From contig NZ_BJNV01000006.1 in the NCBI RefSeq assembly GCF_006539865.1, positions 1 to 64,000 of the forward strand: a DNA stretch of 64,000 nt. Direction: 5' to 3'. Under the pieces are notes generated by a model, which ran no database searches, was not told where the DNA came from, and was given only the letters and a program-made list of their open reading frames with translations. Position 1 is the stretch's first letter. Every line of letters starts with the position of its first letter. Of this stretch, positions 57,313 to 64,000 are shown in pieces. The stretch is from Zoogloea ramigera (lineage in GTDB: Bacteria > Pseudomonadota > Gammaproteobacteria > Burkholderiales > Rhodocyclaceae). The translations under genes and the position numbers were made by a program.

Positions 57313-60300
57313 ATGGCTTCCCCGCAACACCGTCAAACCCCGCGAGACCCGCAAGACCCCTATTCGCTGCTCGAACACTGCCTGTCGGCCGACCGCCCGC
57401 GCCTGCGCCGTGACCTGCGCCGGCTGCCGAAGCGGCCGCGCAGCCTCGACGAGCTGCCGGAAACCCTGCGTCTGGCGATTGCCGACTCGGCCGCGAAGCT
57501 GATCGCCCGCCGCGAAGCCCTGCCCAAGCCCGACTTCCCGCCCGAGCTGCCCGTTAACCAGCGCAAGGGCGAGATCGCCGCGGCGATCCGCGACCACCAG
57601 GTGGTGATCGTCTGCGGTGAGACCGGCTCGGGCAAGACCACCCAGCTGCCCAAGATCTGCCTCGAGCTTGGCCGCGGCGTGGCCGGCCTGATCGGCCACA
57701 CCCAGCCCCGCCGGATCGCCGCCCGCGCCACCGCCAGCCGCATCGCCCACGAGCTGAAGAGCGAGCTCGGCGCCACCGTCGGCTACAAGATCCGCTTCAC
57801 CGACCGCATCGGCCCGCAGAGCTACATCAAGCTGATGACCGACGGCATCCTGCTCGCCGAAACCCAGGGCGACCCGCTGCTGTCGGCCTACGACACCCTG
57901 ATCATCGACGAGGCCCACGAGCGCAGTCTCAACATCGACTTCCTGCTCGGCTACCTGCGCCAGCTGCTCGCCAAGCGGCCCGATCTCAAGCTGATCGTCA
58001 CCTCGGCCACCCTCGACGCCGAGCGCTTCGCGCGCCACTTCGGCAGCGCCGACAAGCCCGCGCCGGTGATCGAAGTCTCCGGCCGGCTGTTCCCCATCGA
58101 GATGCGCTACCGCCCCGTCGAGCGCGACGAGCCCAAGCCGGCCCGCCCCGGCGAGCCCACGCCGCGCCCCGACAGCCGCGGGCCCGACCGCGACCTCTAC
58201 GACGCCCTGGTCGACGCCGTCGACGAAGCCCAGCGCAGCGGCCCCGGCGATGTGCTGGTGTTCTTGCCCGGCGAGCGTGAGATCCGCGAGGCCGCCGAGG
58301 CCCTGCGCAAGGCCCACCACGCCGCCGGCACCGAGGTGCTGCCGCTCTTCGCTCGCCAGTCGGCCCAGGACCAGGCGCGGGTGTTTGCGCCCTCCAAGGG
58401 TCGCCGGGTGGTGCTGGCCACCAACGTGGCTGAAACCTCGCTCACCGTGCCGGGCATCCGCTATGTGGTGGATACCGGCCTCGCCCGGGTAAAGCGCTAC
58501 AGCCACCGCAACAAGGTCGAGCAGCTGCAGATCGAAAAGATCGCCCAGTCGGCGGCCCGCCAGCGCGCCGGCCGCTGCGGCCGGGTGGCCGACGGCATCT
58601 GCTTCCGCCTCTACGACGAGGACGACTTCAACAAGCGCCCGGCCCACACCGACCCGGAGATCCTGCGCTCGTCGCTGGCCGGCGTCATCCTGCGCATGAA
58701 GTCGCTCAAGCTCGGCGAGGTGGCCGACTTCCCCTTCATCGACGCGCCCTTGCCGCGCATGGTGGCCGACGGCTACCAGCTGCTGGCCGAGCTTGGCGCC
58801 GTCGAAGAGGCCGAGGGCGGGGCGGTGATGAACCTCACCCCCATCGGCCGCGAGCTGGCCAAACTGCCCCTCGACCCCAAGATCGGCCGCATGATCCTCG
58901 CCGCCCGCGACCGGGGCAGCCTGGCCGAGGTGATGGTGATCGCCGCCGCGCTGTCCACGCAGGACCCGCGCGAGCGCCCGCCCGAGCGCCAGGCCGCCGC
59001 CGACCAGGCCCACGCGCGCTTTCGCGGCCCCGAGCACGAGCAGAAATCCGAGTTTTTGTGGTTCTGGAACCTCTGGAAAGCCTGGGAGGAAGTCCAGCGC
59101 CACGAAACATCCAGCAAGCAGAAGGCCTGGTGCAAGGCCAACTTCATGTCGTGGCTGCGCCTGCGCGAGTGGCGCGACGTGTTCACCCAGCTCCACACCC
59201 TGTGCGCCGAGCACGGCTGGAAGGAGAGCGACAAGCCGGCCAGCTTCGAGGCCATCCACAAGGCGCTGCTGGCCGGCCTGCTCGGCCACGTGGGCTGCAA
59301 GATCGAGGACGCCACGGGGCCGGCGGCGGGCAGCTACCTGGGTGCCCGCGGCATCAAGTTCTGGCCTCACCCGGGCTCCGCCCTCGCCAAAAAAGCCGGC
59401 AAGTGGATCATGGTGGCCGAGCTGGTGGACACCTCGCGCCTGTTCGGCCGCTGCCTCGCCCGCATCGAGCCCGAGTGGCTGGAGGAGGTGGGCGGCCACC
59501 TGCTCAAGCGGCAGGTCTCCGAGCCCCACTGGTCGAAGGCCAGCGGCGCGGTGCGCGCCTGGGAGCGCGGCACGCTGTACGGCCTCACCGTGTATCCCCG
59601 CCGCGGGGTGAGCTACCGCGAGGTCGACCCGGCCTTGTGCCGTGAGCTGTTCATCCGCGAGGGCCTGGTGCAGGGCGAGATCGCCGAGGGCCCGGCCCGC
59701 GGCATGGCCTTCCTGGCCCACAACCGGCGCCTGGTGGCCGAGATCGAGCGGCTCGAACACAAGTCGCGCCGCCCCGACGTGCTGGTGGACGAAGAGCTGA
59801 TCCACGCCTTCTACGACGCCAAGCTGCCGCCCGACGTGCTCGACATCGCCAGCTTCGATGCCTGGCGCAAGGGCGCCGAGAAGCAGTCGCCCAAGCTGCT
59901 GCAGCTCAGTCGCGACCAGCTGATGCGCCACGACGCCGAGGGCATCACCACCGACCGCTTCCCGGCAAACCTGGAAGTGCTCGGCCAGAAGCTCAGGCTC
60001 ACTTATCTGCACGCTCCCGGCGAGGCCGACGACGGGGTGACGCTCACCGTGCCGCTGGCGATGCTCAACCAGATCCCCGCCAACCGCTGCGAGTGGCTGG
60101 TGCCGGGCCTGCTCGAAGAAAAGGTCCATGCGCTCTTGCGCACCGTGCCGCAGAAGCACCGTCACCGCCTGCAGCCGATGGTCGACAGCGCCGCCGACTT
60201 CATGGCTCGTTTTGATGCCGGCGAGTTCGACCAGGACGAGCCGCTAATCAAGATGCTCCAGCGCTTCGTCGAGGAGCGGGTGTCGCTCAAGCTGCCGATG

Positions 60301-61407
60301 GAGAGCTTCCGCGCCGAGAACCTCAACCCGCACTGTTTCATGAACTTCCGGGTGCAGGACGAGCACGGCCGTATCGTCGGCCAGTCGCGCAACCTGGCCG
60401 AGCTGCGCACCAAGTACCGCGACCAGGTGGCGGCGCGCTTCCAGTCGGCCCGCATCGTGCCGGCCGACGCCCCGGCGCCGAAGAAGGGCACCCCCGAGGC
60501 GAAGAAGGCGGAGCAGCCCAAGGCGCCCGGCACGTCCAACGCCGCCGAGCCCCGGCTCGCCGGCTTCACCGGCTGGAGCTTCGGCCCGCTGCCGGAGCTG
60601 CTCGAGGTGAAGGTTGCCGGCCGCGAGATCGTCGGCTTCCCGGCCCTGCATGACGACGGCAGCAGCGTCTCGCTGCGCCCCTTCGACACGCCTGAAGAGG
60701 CGGCCAAAGTCCATCGCGGCGGCCTGGCGCGTCTCTTCGCGCTGGAGCTCTCGGCCCAGGTGAAGGCCATCGAGAAGCTGCCGGGCATCCGCGAACTGGC
60801 GCTGCAGTTCATCAGCTACGGCAACGAGGCCGAGCTGAAGGCCCAGCTGGTCACTGCGACGCTGGAGCGCTGCTGCCTGCTCGAACCGCTGCCCGTTGAC
60901 GCCGACAGTTTTGCCAAGCGCTGCCAGGAGGCCAAGCCGCGGATCACCCTGGTGGCCCAGGAGCTGATGCGCCTCACTGGCCAGCTGATCGCCGAGCACG
61001 CCACCCTCGTCAAGCGTGTCGCCGGCCTCAAGACCTTCCCCGAGGTGGTCGCCGACATCAACGCCCAGGTGGCCCGGCTGATGCCGAAGAACTTCCTGGT
61101 GGCGCTGCCCTACGAGCGCATCGCCCAGATCCCGCGCTACCTCAAGGCGGCCACCGTGCGCATCGACAAGCTGCGCACCAACCCCGCCCGCGACGGCGAG
61201 CTGATGGCCGACTGGAAGCGCCTCGCCCAGCCCTTCGAGCGCGAGTGGCTCGCCAAGGCCAAGGCCGGCGTCACCGATCCGCAGCTCGAGGAGTTCCGCT
61301 GGCTGCTCGAGGAGCTGCGCGTCGGCTTGTTCGCCCAGGAACTCAAGACGCCGATGCCGGTGTCGGTGAAGCGCCTGCAGAAGATCTGGGACAGCCGCCC
61401 GCGCTAA
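57313..61407 (+). CDS. hrpA: ATP-dependent RNA helicase HrpA
   Basis: 1364 residues. DEAH-box helicase: motif I GETGSGKTTQLP (Lys108), motif Ia TQPRRIAARA, motif II DEAH at 199-202, motif III SATLD, motif V TNVAETSLTVPGIRYV, motif VI QRAGRCGR. Helicase-associated and OB-fold domains follow, then the long DUF3418 C-terminal region (about 680-1364) found in HrpA of proteobacteria. Length fits the family (about 1300). A charged Pro/Lys insert lies near residues 1050-1080. HrpA helps rescue stalled or collided ribosomes in E. coli. Confidence 0.96.
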   Translation: MASPQHRQTPRDPQDPYSLLEHCLSADRPRLRRDLRRLPKRPRSLDELPETLRLAIADSAAKLIARREALPKPDFPPELPVNQRKGEIAAAIRDHQVVIVCGETGSGKTTQLPKICLELGRGVAGLIGHTQPRRIAARATASRIAHELKSELGATVGYKIRFTDRIGPQSYIKLMTDGILLAETQGDPLLSAYDTLIIDEAHERSLNIDFLLGYLRQLLAKRPDLKLIVTSATLDAERFARHFGSADKPAPVIEVSGRLFPIEMRYRPVERDEPKPARPGEPTPRPDSRGPDRDLYDALVDAVDEAQRSGPGDVLVFLPGEREIREAAEALRKAHHAAGTEVLPLFARQSAQDQARVFAPSKGRRVVLATNVAETSLTVPGIRYVVDTGLARVKRYSHRNKVEQLQIEKIAQSAARQRAGRCGRVADGICFRLYDEDDFNKRPAHTDPEILRSSLAGVILRMKSLKLGEVADFPFIDAPLPRMVADGYQLLAELGAVEEAEGGAVMNLTPIGRELAKLPLDPKIGRMILAARDRGSLAEVMVIAAALSTQDPRERPPERQAAADQAHARFRGPEHEQKSEFLWFWNLWKAWEEVQRHETSSKQKAWCKANFMSWLRLREWRDVFTQLHTLCAEHGWKESDKPASFEAIHKALLAGLLGHVGCKIEDATGPAAGSYLGARGIKFWPHPGSALAKKAGKWIMVAELVDTSRLFGRCLARIEPEWLEEVGGHLLKRQVSEPHWSKASGAVRAWERGTLYGLTVYPRRGVSYREVDPALCRELFIREGLVQGEIAEGPARGMAFLAHNRRLVAEIERLEHKSRRPDVLVDEELIHAFYDAKLPPDVLDIASFDAWRKGAEKQSPKLLQLSRDQLMRHDAEGITTDRFPANLEVLGQKLRLTYLHAPGEADDGVTLTVPLAMLNQIPANRCEWLVPGLLEEKVHALLRTVPQKHRHRLQPMVDSAADFMARFDAGEFDQDEPLIKMLQRFVEERVSLKLPMESFRAENLNPHCFMNFRVQDEHGRIVGQSRNLAELRTKYRDQVAARFQSARIVPADAPAPKKGTPEAKKAEQPKAPGTSNAAEPRLAGFTGWSFGPLPELLEVKVAGREIVGFPALHDDGSSVSLRPFDTPEEAAKVHRGGLARLFALELSAQVKAIEKLPGIRELALQFISYGNEAELKAQLVTATLERCCLLEPLPVDADSFAKRCQEAKPRITLVAQELMRLTGQLIAEHATLVKRVAGLKTFPEVVADINAQVARLMPKNFLVALPYERIAQIPRYLKAATVRIDKLRTNPARDGELMADWKRLAQPFEREWLAKAKAGVTDPQLEEFRWLLEELRVGLFAQELKTPMPVSVKRLQKIWDSRPR

Positions 61408-61453
61408 GCCCGTCGGCCCGGCTGCACGCCCCGATCCGGGGGCGCCCGCTGCG

Positions 61454-61495
61454 TTGATGGGCGTCAATTTAATGGCCAACCAAGGTGCATACGAT
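61454..61495 (+). promoter_or_regulatory. FNR/Anr class II promoter of the hemerythrin-domain gene
   Basis: TTGAT-GGGC-GTCAA at 61454-61467 matches the FNR box TTGAT-N4-ATCAA at nine of ten positions. A -10 element TACGAT lies at 61490-61495, putting the predicted start near 61502 and the box centre at -41.5, the exact class II activator position. The gene starts at 61549. Confidence 0.75.
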
Positions 61496-61548
61496 GTCGT
61501 CCCTGGAGGTCGGCATCTGCTCCTCCCAATCACCCGGGAGGGAGCGCC

Positions 61549-62157
61549 ATGTCATTCCTAGATCGCCTGTTCGGGCGACGCGAGCCCGAGGCCGCGTCGC
61601 CCCCCAAAAAGTCGGCTCCGCCCTCGAAGTCGGCCCAGCCCGCCAGGCCGGCGCAGCGCCAAAAGCCGGCCCAGCTGCCCAAGCCGGCGCCAGCTGCCGC
61701 CCCGGAGCGGCCGGCGATGGCGCCGGGCACCCGCATCGCCCACCACTTCGAGCTGATCGCCCAGCTCGAACAGGATCACCGCGACCTCCTGCGCATCTAC
61801 TCCGGGCTGCGCCGGGCCAGCGACGCAGGCAGGATGCAGGAAGCCGGCGAGCAGCTGGAGACCTTCCGCCACGCCCTGCAGGGCCACCTGCTCAAGGAGA
61901 ACGTGAAGCTCTACGTCTATCTCGAGCACACGCTGGCGGCGGATGCCACCAGCCATGAGCTGATGCACGGCTTCCGCCACGAGATGGACCGCATCGGCAA
62001 GGCGGTGATGGTTTTCCTCGACCGCTACCGGGACCTGGCCGGCCATCCGGAATGGAAGGACGACTTCGCCCGGGAGCTCGACGGTATCGGCAAGGTGCTG
62101 GTGGAGCGGATGCGCAACGAGGAGAGCAATCTCTACCCCCTCTACGGCCCGCCCTGA
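61549..62157 (+). CDS. Hemerythrin (HHE) domain protein with Pro/Lys-rich N-terminus
   Basis: 202 residues; GGGAGG upstream of the ATG. Residues 1-10 (MSFLDRLFGR) form an amphipathic start, 12-58 are a low-complexity Pro/Ala/Lys linker, and about 65-200 form a four-helix HHE bundle with EQDHRDLL (H77), QGHLLKEN (H113, E117), FRHEMDR and EESNLYPLY. The domain resembles the Rsd/HHE group more than oxygen-carrying bacteriohemerythrin. The amphipathic start plus flexible linker could tether it to the membrane. The FNR-type promoter suggests use at low oxygen or under nitric oxide. Confidence 0.85.
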   Translation: MSFLDRLFGRREPEAASPPKKSAPPSKSAQPARPAQRQKPAQLPKPAPAAAPERPAMAPGTRIAHHFELIAQLEQDHRDLLRIYSGLRRASDAGRMQEAGEQLETFRHALQGHLLKENVKLYVYLEHTLAADATSHELMHGFRHEMDRIGKAVMVFLDRYRDLAGHPEWKDDFARELDGIGKVLVERMRNEESNLYPLYGPP

Positions 62158-62349
62158 GCGTCCCCAGGCCTCGCCCAGCCCGCCGCCCGTGGGGGGCACG
62201 GAGGCTCGGGGCGGCCCTGCGGGCCTTGAGCGCAGCAGGTGGGCCGCGGAACACCCCGGCGGTGTGATTTCCCCGGGTGCTCCGCAGCGCTGGTGAATTG
62301 CCCGGCCCGGGGCGATACTGGGGGACGCAATCTTGAGCCGGGAACCCCC

Positions 62350-62763
62350 ATGAGCGATCTTCAAGAACTTCCCCGGGTGCAGCCGGTGGACCCTTCCCTG
62401 GTCCGCTGGACTCACGTGATCTATGGCCTGCACGCCGTCGCGGTGCTGGTCGGCGTCGCCTCGGCGGCGGCCACGGTGGCGGGCGGCTTCGTGTTCGGTC
62501 TGCCCTCGCTGGCGGCGGTAGTGCTCAATTACCTGAAGCGCGGCGAGGTGGCCGGCACGTGGCTGGAGAGCCACTTCCGCTGGCAGATCCGCACGTTCTG
62601 GTTCACGCTGCTGTGGCTGGTGCTGTCCTTCCTGGTGATGCTCACCATCATCGGCATCCCGATCGCGGCCTGGGTGATGATCCCGGTGCTCGGGCTGTGG
62701 GTCGGCTACCGGGTGCTGCGGGGCTGGCTGGCGCTCTCCGGGGAGCGGCAAGTCGGCGTCTGA
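62350..62763 (+). CDS. Small conserved membrane protein (COG3671-like)
   Basis: 137 residues, two to three membrane helices: LHAVAVLVGVASAAATVAGGFVFGLPSLAAVVLNYLKRGEVAGTWLESHFRWQIRTFWF, then LVLSFLVMLTIIGIPIAAWVMIPVLGLWVGYRVLRG. The HFRWQIRTFW segment is characteristic of this uncharacterised family, related to DUF4870. Function unknown. The ATG at 62350 was taken because family homology starts just after it; the ribosome site is weak. The 190-base gap to the previous gene (62158-62349) is GC-rich and shows nothing else. Confidence 0.78.
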   Translation: MSDLQELPRVQPVDPSLVRWTHVIYGLHAVAVLVGVASAAATVAGGFVFGLPSLAAVVLNYLKRGEVAGTWLESHFRWQIRTFWFTLLWLVLSFLVMLTIIGIPIAAWVMIPVLGLWVGYRVLRGWLALSGERQVGV

Positions 62764-62788
62764 CGGCCCCCCGCTGCGGGGCTGTGGC

Positions 62789-62898
62789 TTATCCCCGTCC
62801 GGGGTGATCAAGCTTGTGGATAAGCTGTGAGGGGTGTTGCGAGTGGGCTGATCTGCAAGGATTTTTTGGGTTTGCTCAATTTTTGTGCAGATGCCGCC
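62789..62898. repeat. DnaA-box element, copy 1 of 2
   Basis: 110 bp, about 90% identical and without gaps to 62994-63103. It holds TTATCCCCG (62789-62797, two mismatches to a DnaA box) and, 17 bases on, the perfect inverted DnaA box TGTGGATAA (62815-62823), then two T tracts (TTTTTT near 62871 and TTTTT near 62881). Confidence 0.85.
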
Positions 62899-62993
62899 AG
62901 TGGCTGCAGTGGCGGAGGTTTGTGCGTGTGCGGCCTCGGCACAGGGGCCGTGGGGCTTCCGTGCCCCAGCTGTCGACAAAGTCGGTGCGGGGT

Positions 62994-63103
62994 TTATCCC
63001 CGCCCGGCGTGGTCAAGCCTGTGGATAAGCTGTGAGGGGTGTTGCGAGCCGGCTGATCTGCAAGGGTTTTTTAGGTTTGCTCAATTTTTGTGCAGGTACC
63101 GCC
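62994..63103. repeat. DnaA-box element, copy 2 of 2
   Basis: Second direct copy, offset 205 bases, with TTATCCCCG at 62994-63002 and TGTGGATAA at 63020-63028 in the same spacing. It ends eight bases before the stop of the hybrid kinase gene. Short open frames crossing both copies are repeat artefacts. Confidence 0.85.
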
Positions 63104-63110
63104 GGCGGCC

Positions 63111-64000
63111 TCAGTTGCACAGGGCCTGCAGGGCTTCCACGTCCCAGCGGTCGGCGAGGGCGAGTACCTTTCGGGCGAAGGCGTCATGCTCGGGGGTTTG
63201 GGCCGCCAGCGCTTCGGCCCACTCGACGAGGTCGGTGAGGGCGCCCAGCTCGATGAGGGCGCGCATCCGGGCCAGGGTTGCGGCGTCCGGGCGGGGGGCC
63301 GGCGCGGCTGGCGGCTCGGCGGGGGCGGGCGCCAGCAGGCCGGCCAGGGCCGCCCGGAGTCTGGCCGGGGTCACGGGTTTGTGCAGGCGGGCGTCGAAGG
63401 CGCTGTCGGTACCCCCGGCGTCCGGCGCCTGGGCGCTCAGCAGCACCACCGGCACGCCGGGCCAGCGCGCCCTGACCGCGGCGCACACCGCGTGGCCGTC
63501 GGCGCCGGGCATCATCAGGTCGGTCAGCACGAGGCAGGGGGCGGCGGCATCGGCCGCGCCGATACGCTCGATGAAGGCCTGGCCGTCTTCGGCGCAGGCC
63601 ACCACGAAGCCGGCGTTTTCAAGGATGTCGACCAGCTGGCCACGGGTCTCCGCCGCGTCTTCCACCACCCACAGGCGCCGCCCGCCGCCGAAGGGCGCCG
63701 GCAGCGCTTCTTCGTGCGGCTGGCGGGCCTCGATGTCGCCCTCGCTGCCGAGCTTGAGCGGAATGGCGAGCCGGATCCGGGTGCCGACGCCCAGGGCGCT
63801 GTCGAGCTGCAGGCTGCCGCCCAGCCGCTTGATCCACAGGTCGACGATGGGCAGGCCGAGCCCGGTGCCTTCGATGCGGCGGCTGTCGCCACAGCGGAAG
63901 AAGGGCTCGAACACCCGCGGCAGGTCGTCGGCGGAGATCCCGCAGCCGGTGTCGCGCACCTCGATCTGCAGCATCACGCCGCCGGCCGGGGCGCCATCGG
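63111..64000 (-). CDS. Hybrid sensor histidine kinase, C-terminal part (5' end outside window)
   Basis: The visible 296 codons begin inside HATPase_c (VRDTGCGISADDLPRVFEPFF, GTGLGLPIVDLWIKRLGG, GTRIRLAIPL), followed by a REC domain (LWVVEDAAETRGQLVDILENAGF, LTDLMMPGADGHAVC, VLLSAQAPDAG, LHKPVTP) and a C-terminal helical region (DAATLARMRALIELGALTDLVEWAEALAAQTPEHDAFARKVLALADRWDVEALQALC) like those that end kinases of this class. The gene stays open to the window end, so the sensor and HisKA parts are not seen. Substrate and pathway unknown. Confidence 0.88.
   Translation of the reverse strand, partial: DGAPAGGVMLQIEVRDTGCGISADDLPRVFEPFFRCGDSRRIEGTGLGLPIVDLWIKRLGGSLQLDSALGVGTRIRLAIPLKLGSEGDIEARQPHEEALPAPFGGGRRLWVVEDAAETRGQLVDILENAGFVVACAEDGQAFIERIGAADAAAPCLVLTDLMMPGADGHAVCAAVRARWPGVPVVLLSAQAPDAGGTDSAFDARLHKPVTPARLRAALAGLLAPAPAEPPAAPAPRPDAATLARMRALIELGALTDLVEWAEALAAQTPEHDAFARKVLALADRWDVEALQALCN

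Noticed and set aside
62764-63110. Chromosomal replication origin
   Set aside because: Only two perfect DnaA boxes are present, without a box cluster, a clear AT-rich unwinding region, or dnaA, dnaN, gidA or parAB nearby.
62814-63238. Two short plus-strand frames with similar residues
   Set aside because: Their similarity is the DNA-level duplication with DnaA boxes; no ribosome site, and the second runs into the antisense of the hybrid kinase gene.

Overview
The window reads as chromosome of a GC-rich betaproteobacterium, most likely of the order Rhodocyclales (Azoarcus, Thauera, Zoogloea or Azospira relatives). The reasons are the petABC-sspA-sspB and rplU-rpmA-obgE-proB gene orders, a Neisseria-type porin with a strongly biased codon choice, ffs directly before dnaX-ybaB-recR, and many c-di-GMP and hemerythrin proteins. 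There is no insertion sequence, prophage, tRNA, rRNA operon or CRISPR array that I can see.

Layout. 1-12342 (minus) is the 5' part of one giant gene, open to the window edge (4114 codons visible). Its product has six blocks of exactly seven 48-62-residue repeats, separated by cadherin-like domains and followed by one tandem-95-like and six PKD-like domains. I infer a secreted multi-propeller surface adhesin. An AT-rich divergent promoter region separates it from an L,D-transpeptidase. 14.2-17.4 kb carries cytochrome b561, a LigB-type dioxygenase, dgkA, an Lrp-type regulator and a Spy-like chaperone. 17.4-19.8 kb is a CpxRA-like system with a phased CpxR half-site array between it and spy. 19.8-25.7 kb holds 4.5S RNA, dnaX, ybaB, recR, a CaiB-type CoA-transferase, galE and a DUF2237 gene. 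25.8-26.2 kb is a noncoding 87-89 bp tandem repeat array that ends at the dacB stop.

27.6-33.7 kb runs on the plus strand: the cytochrome bc1 operon, sspA, sspB, a bacteriohemerythrin, a DUF1992 gene and a YcgR/PilZ protein. Then come dadA (minus), fbp, a TamA-like Omp85 protein, a small cytochrome c and the major porin. 40-45.7 kb (minus) is proB-obgE-rpmA-rplU, an NTF2-like membrane protein and glnS.

45.9-56.7 kb is a dense c-di-GMP/phosphorelay island. A plus-strand set (TonB receptor, YfiR-like, HPt, REC-PAS-GGDEF-EAL) faces a tightly coupled five-gene minus-strand operon (REC-HD-GYP, PAS histidine kinase, HDOD, a small protein, degenerate EAL-REC-PAS). The window ends with crcB, hrpA, a hemerythrin-domain gene behind a near-perfect FNR/Anr class II promoter, a small membrane protein, a duplicated 110 bp DnaA-box element, and a truncated hybrid kinase.

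Themes that link the genes are envelope stress and envelope building (Cpx, Spy, LdtD-like, DacB, TamA), respiration and oxygen sensing (bc1, cytochromes, two hemerythrins, an FNR box) and attachment or motility control (adhesin, c-di-GMP island, PilZ). The adhesin architecture and the signalling island are the best candidates for under-described systems. All functional calls come from sequence motifs read by eye; no database was searched.
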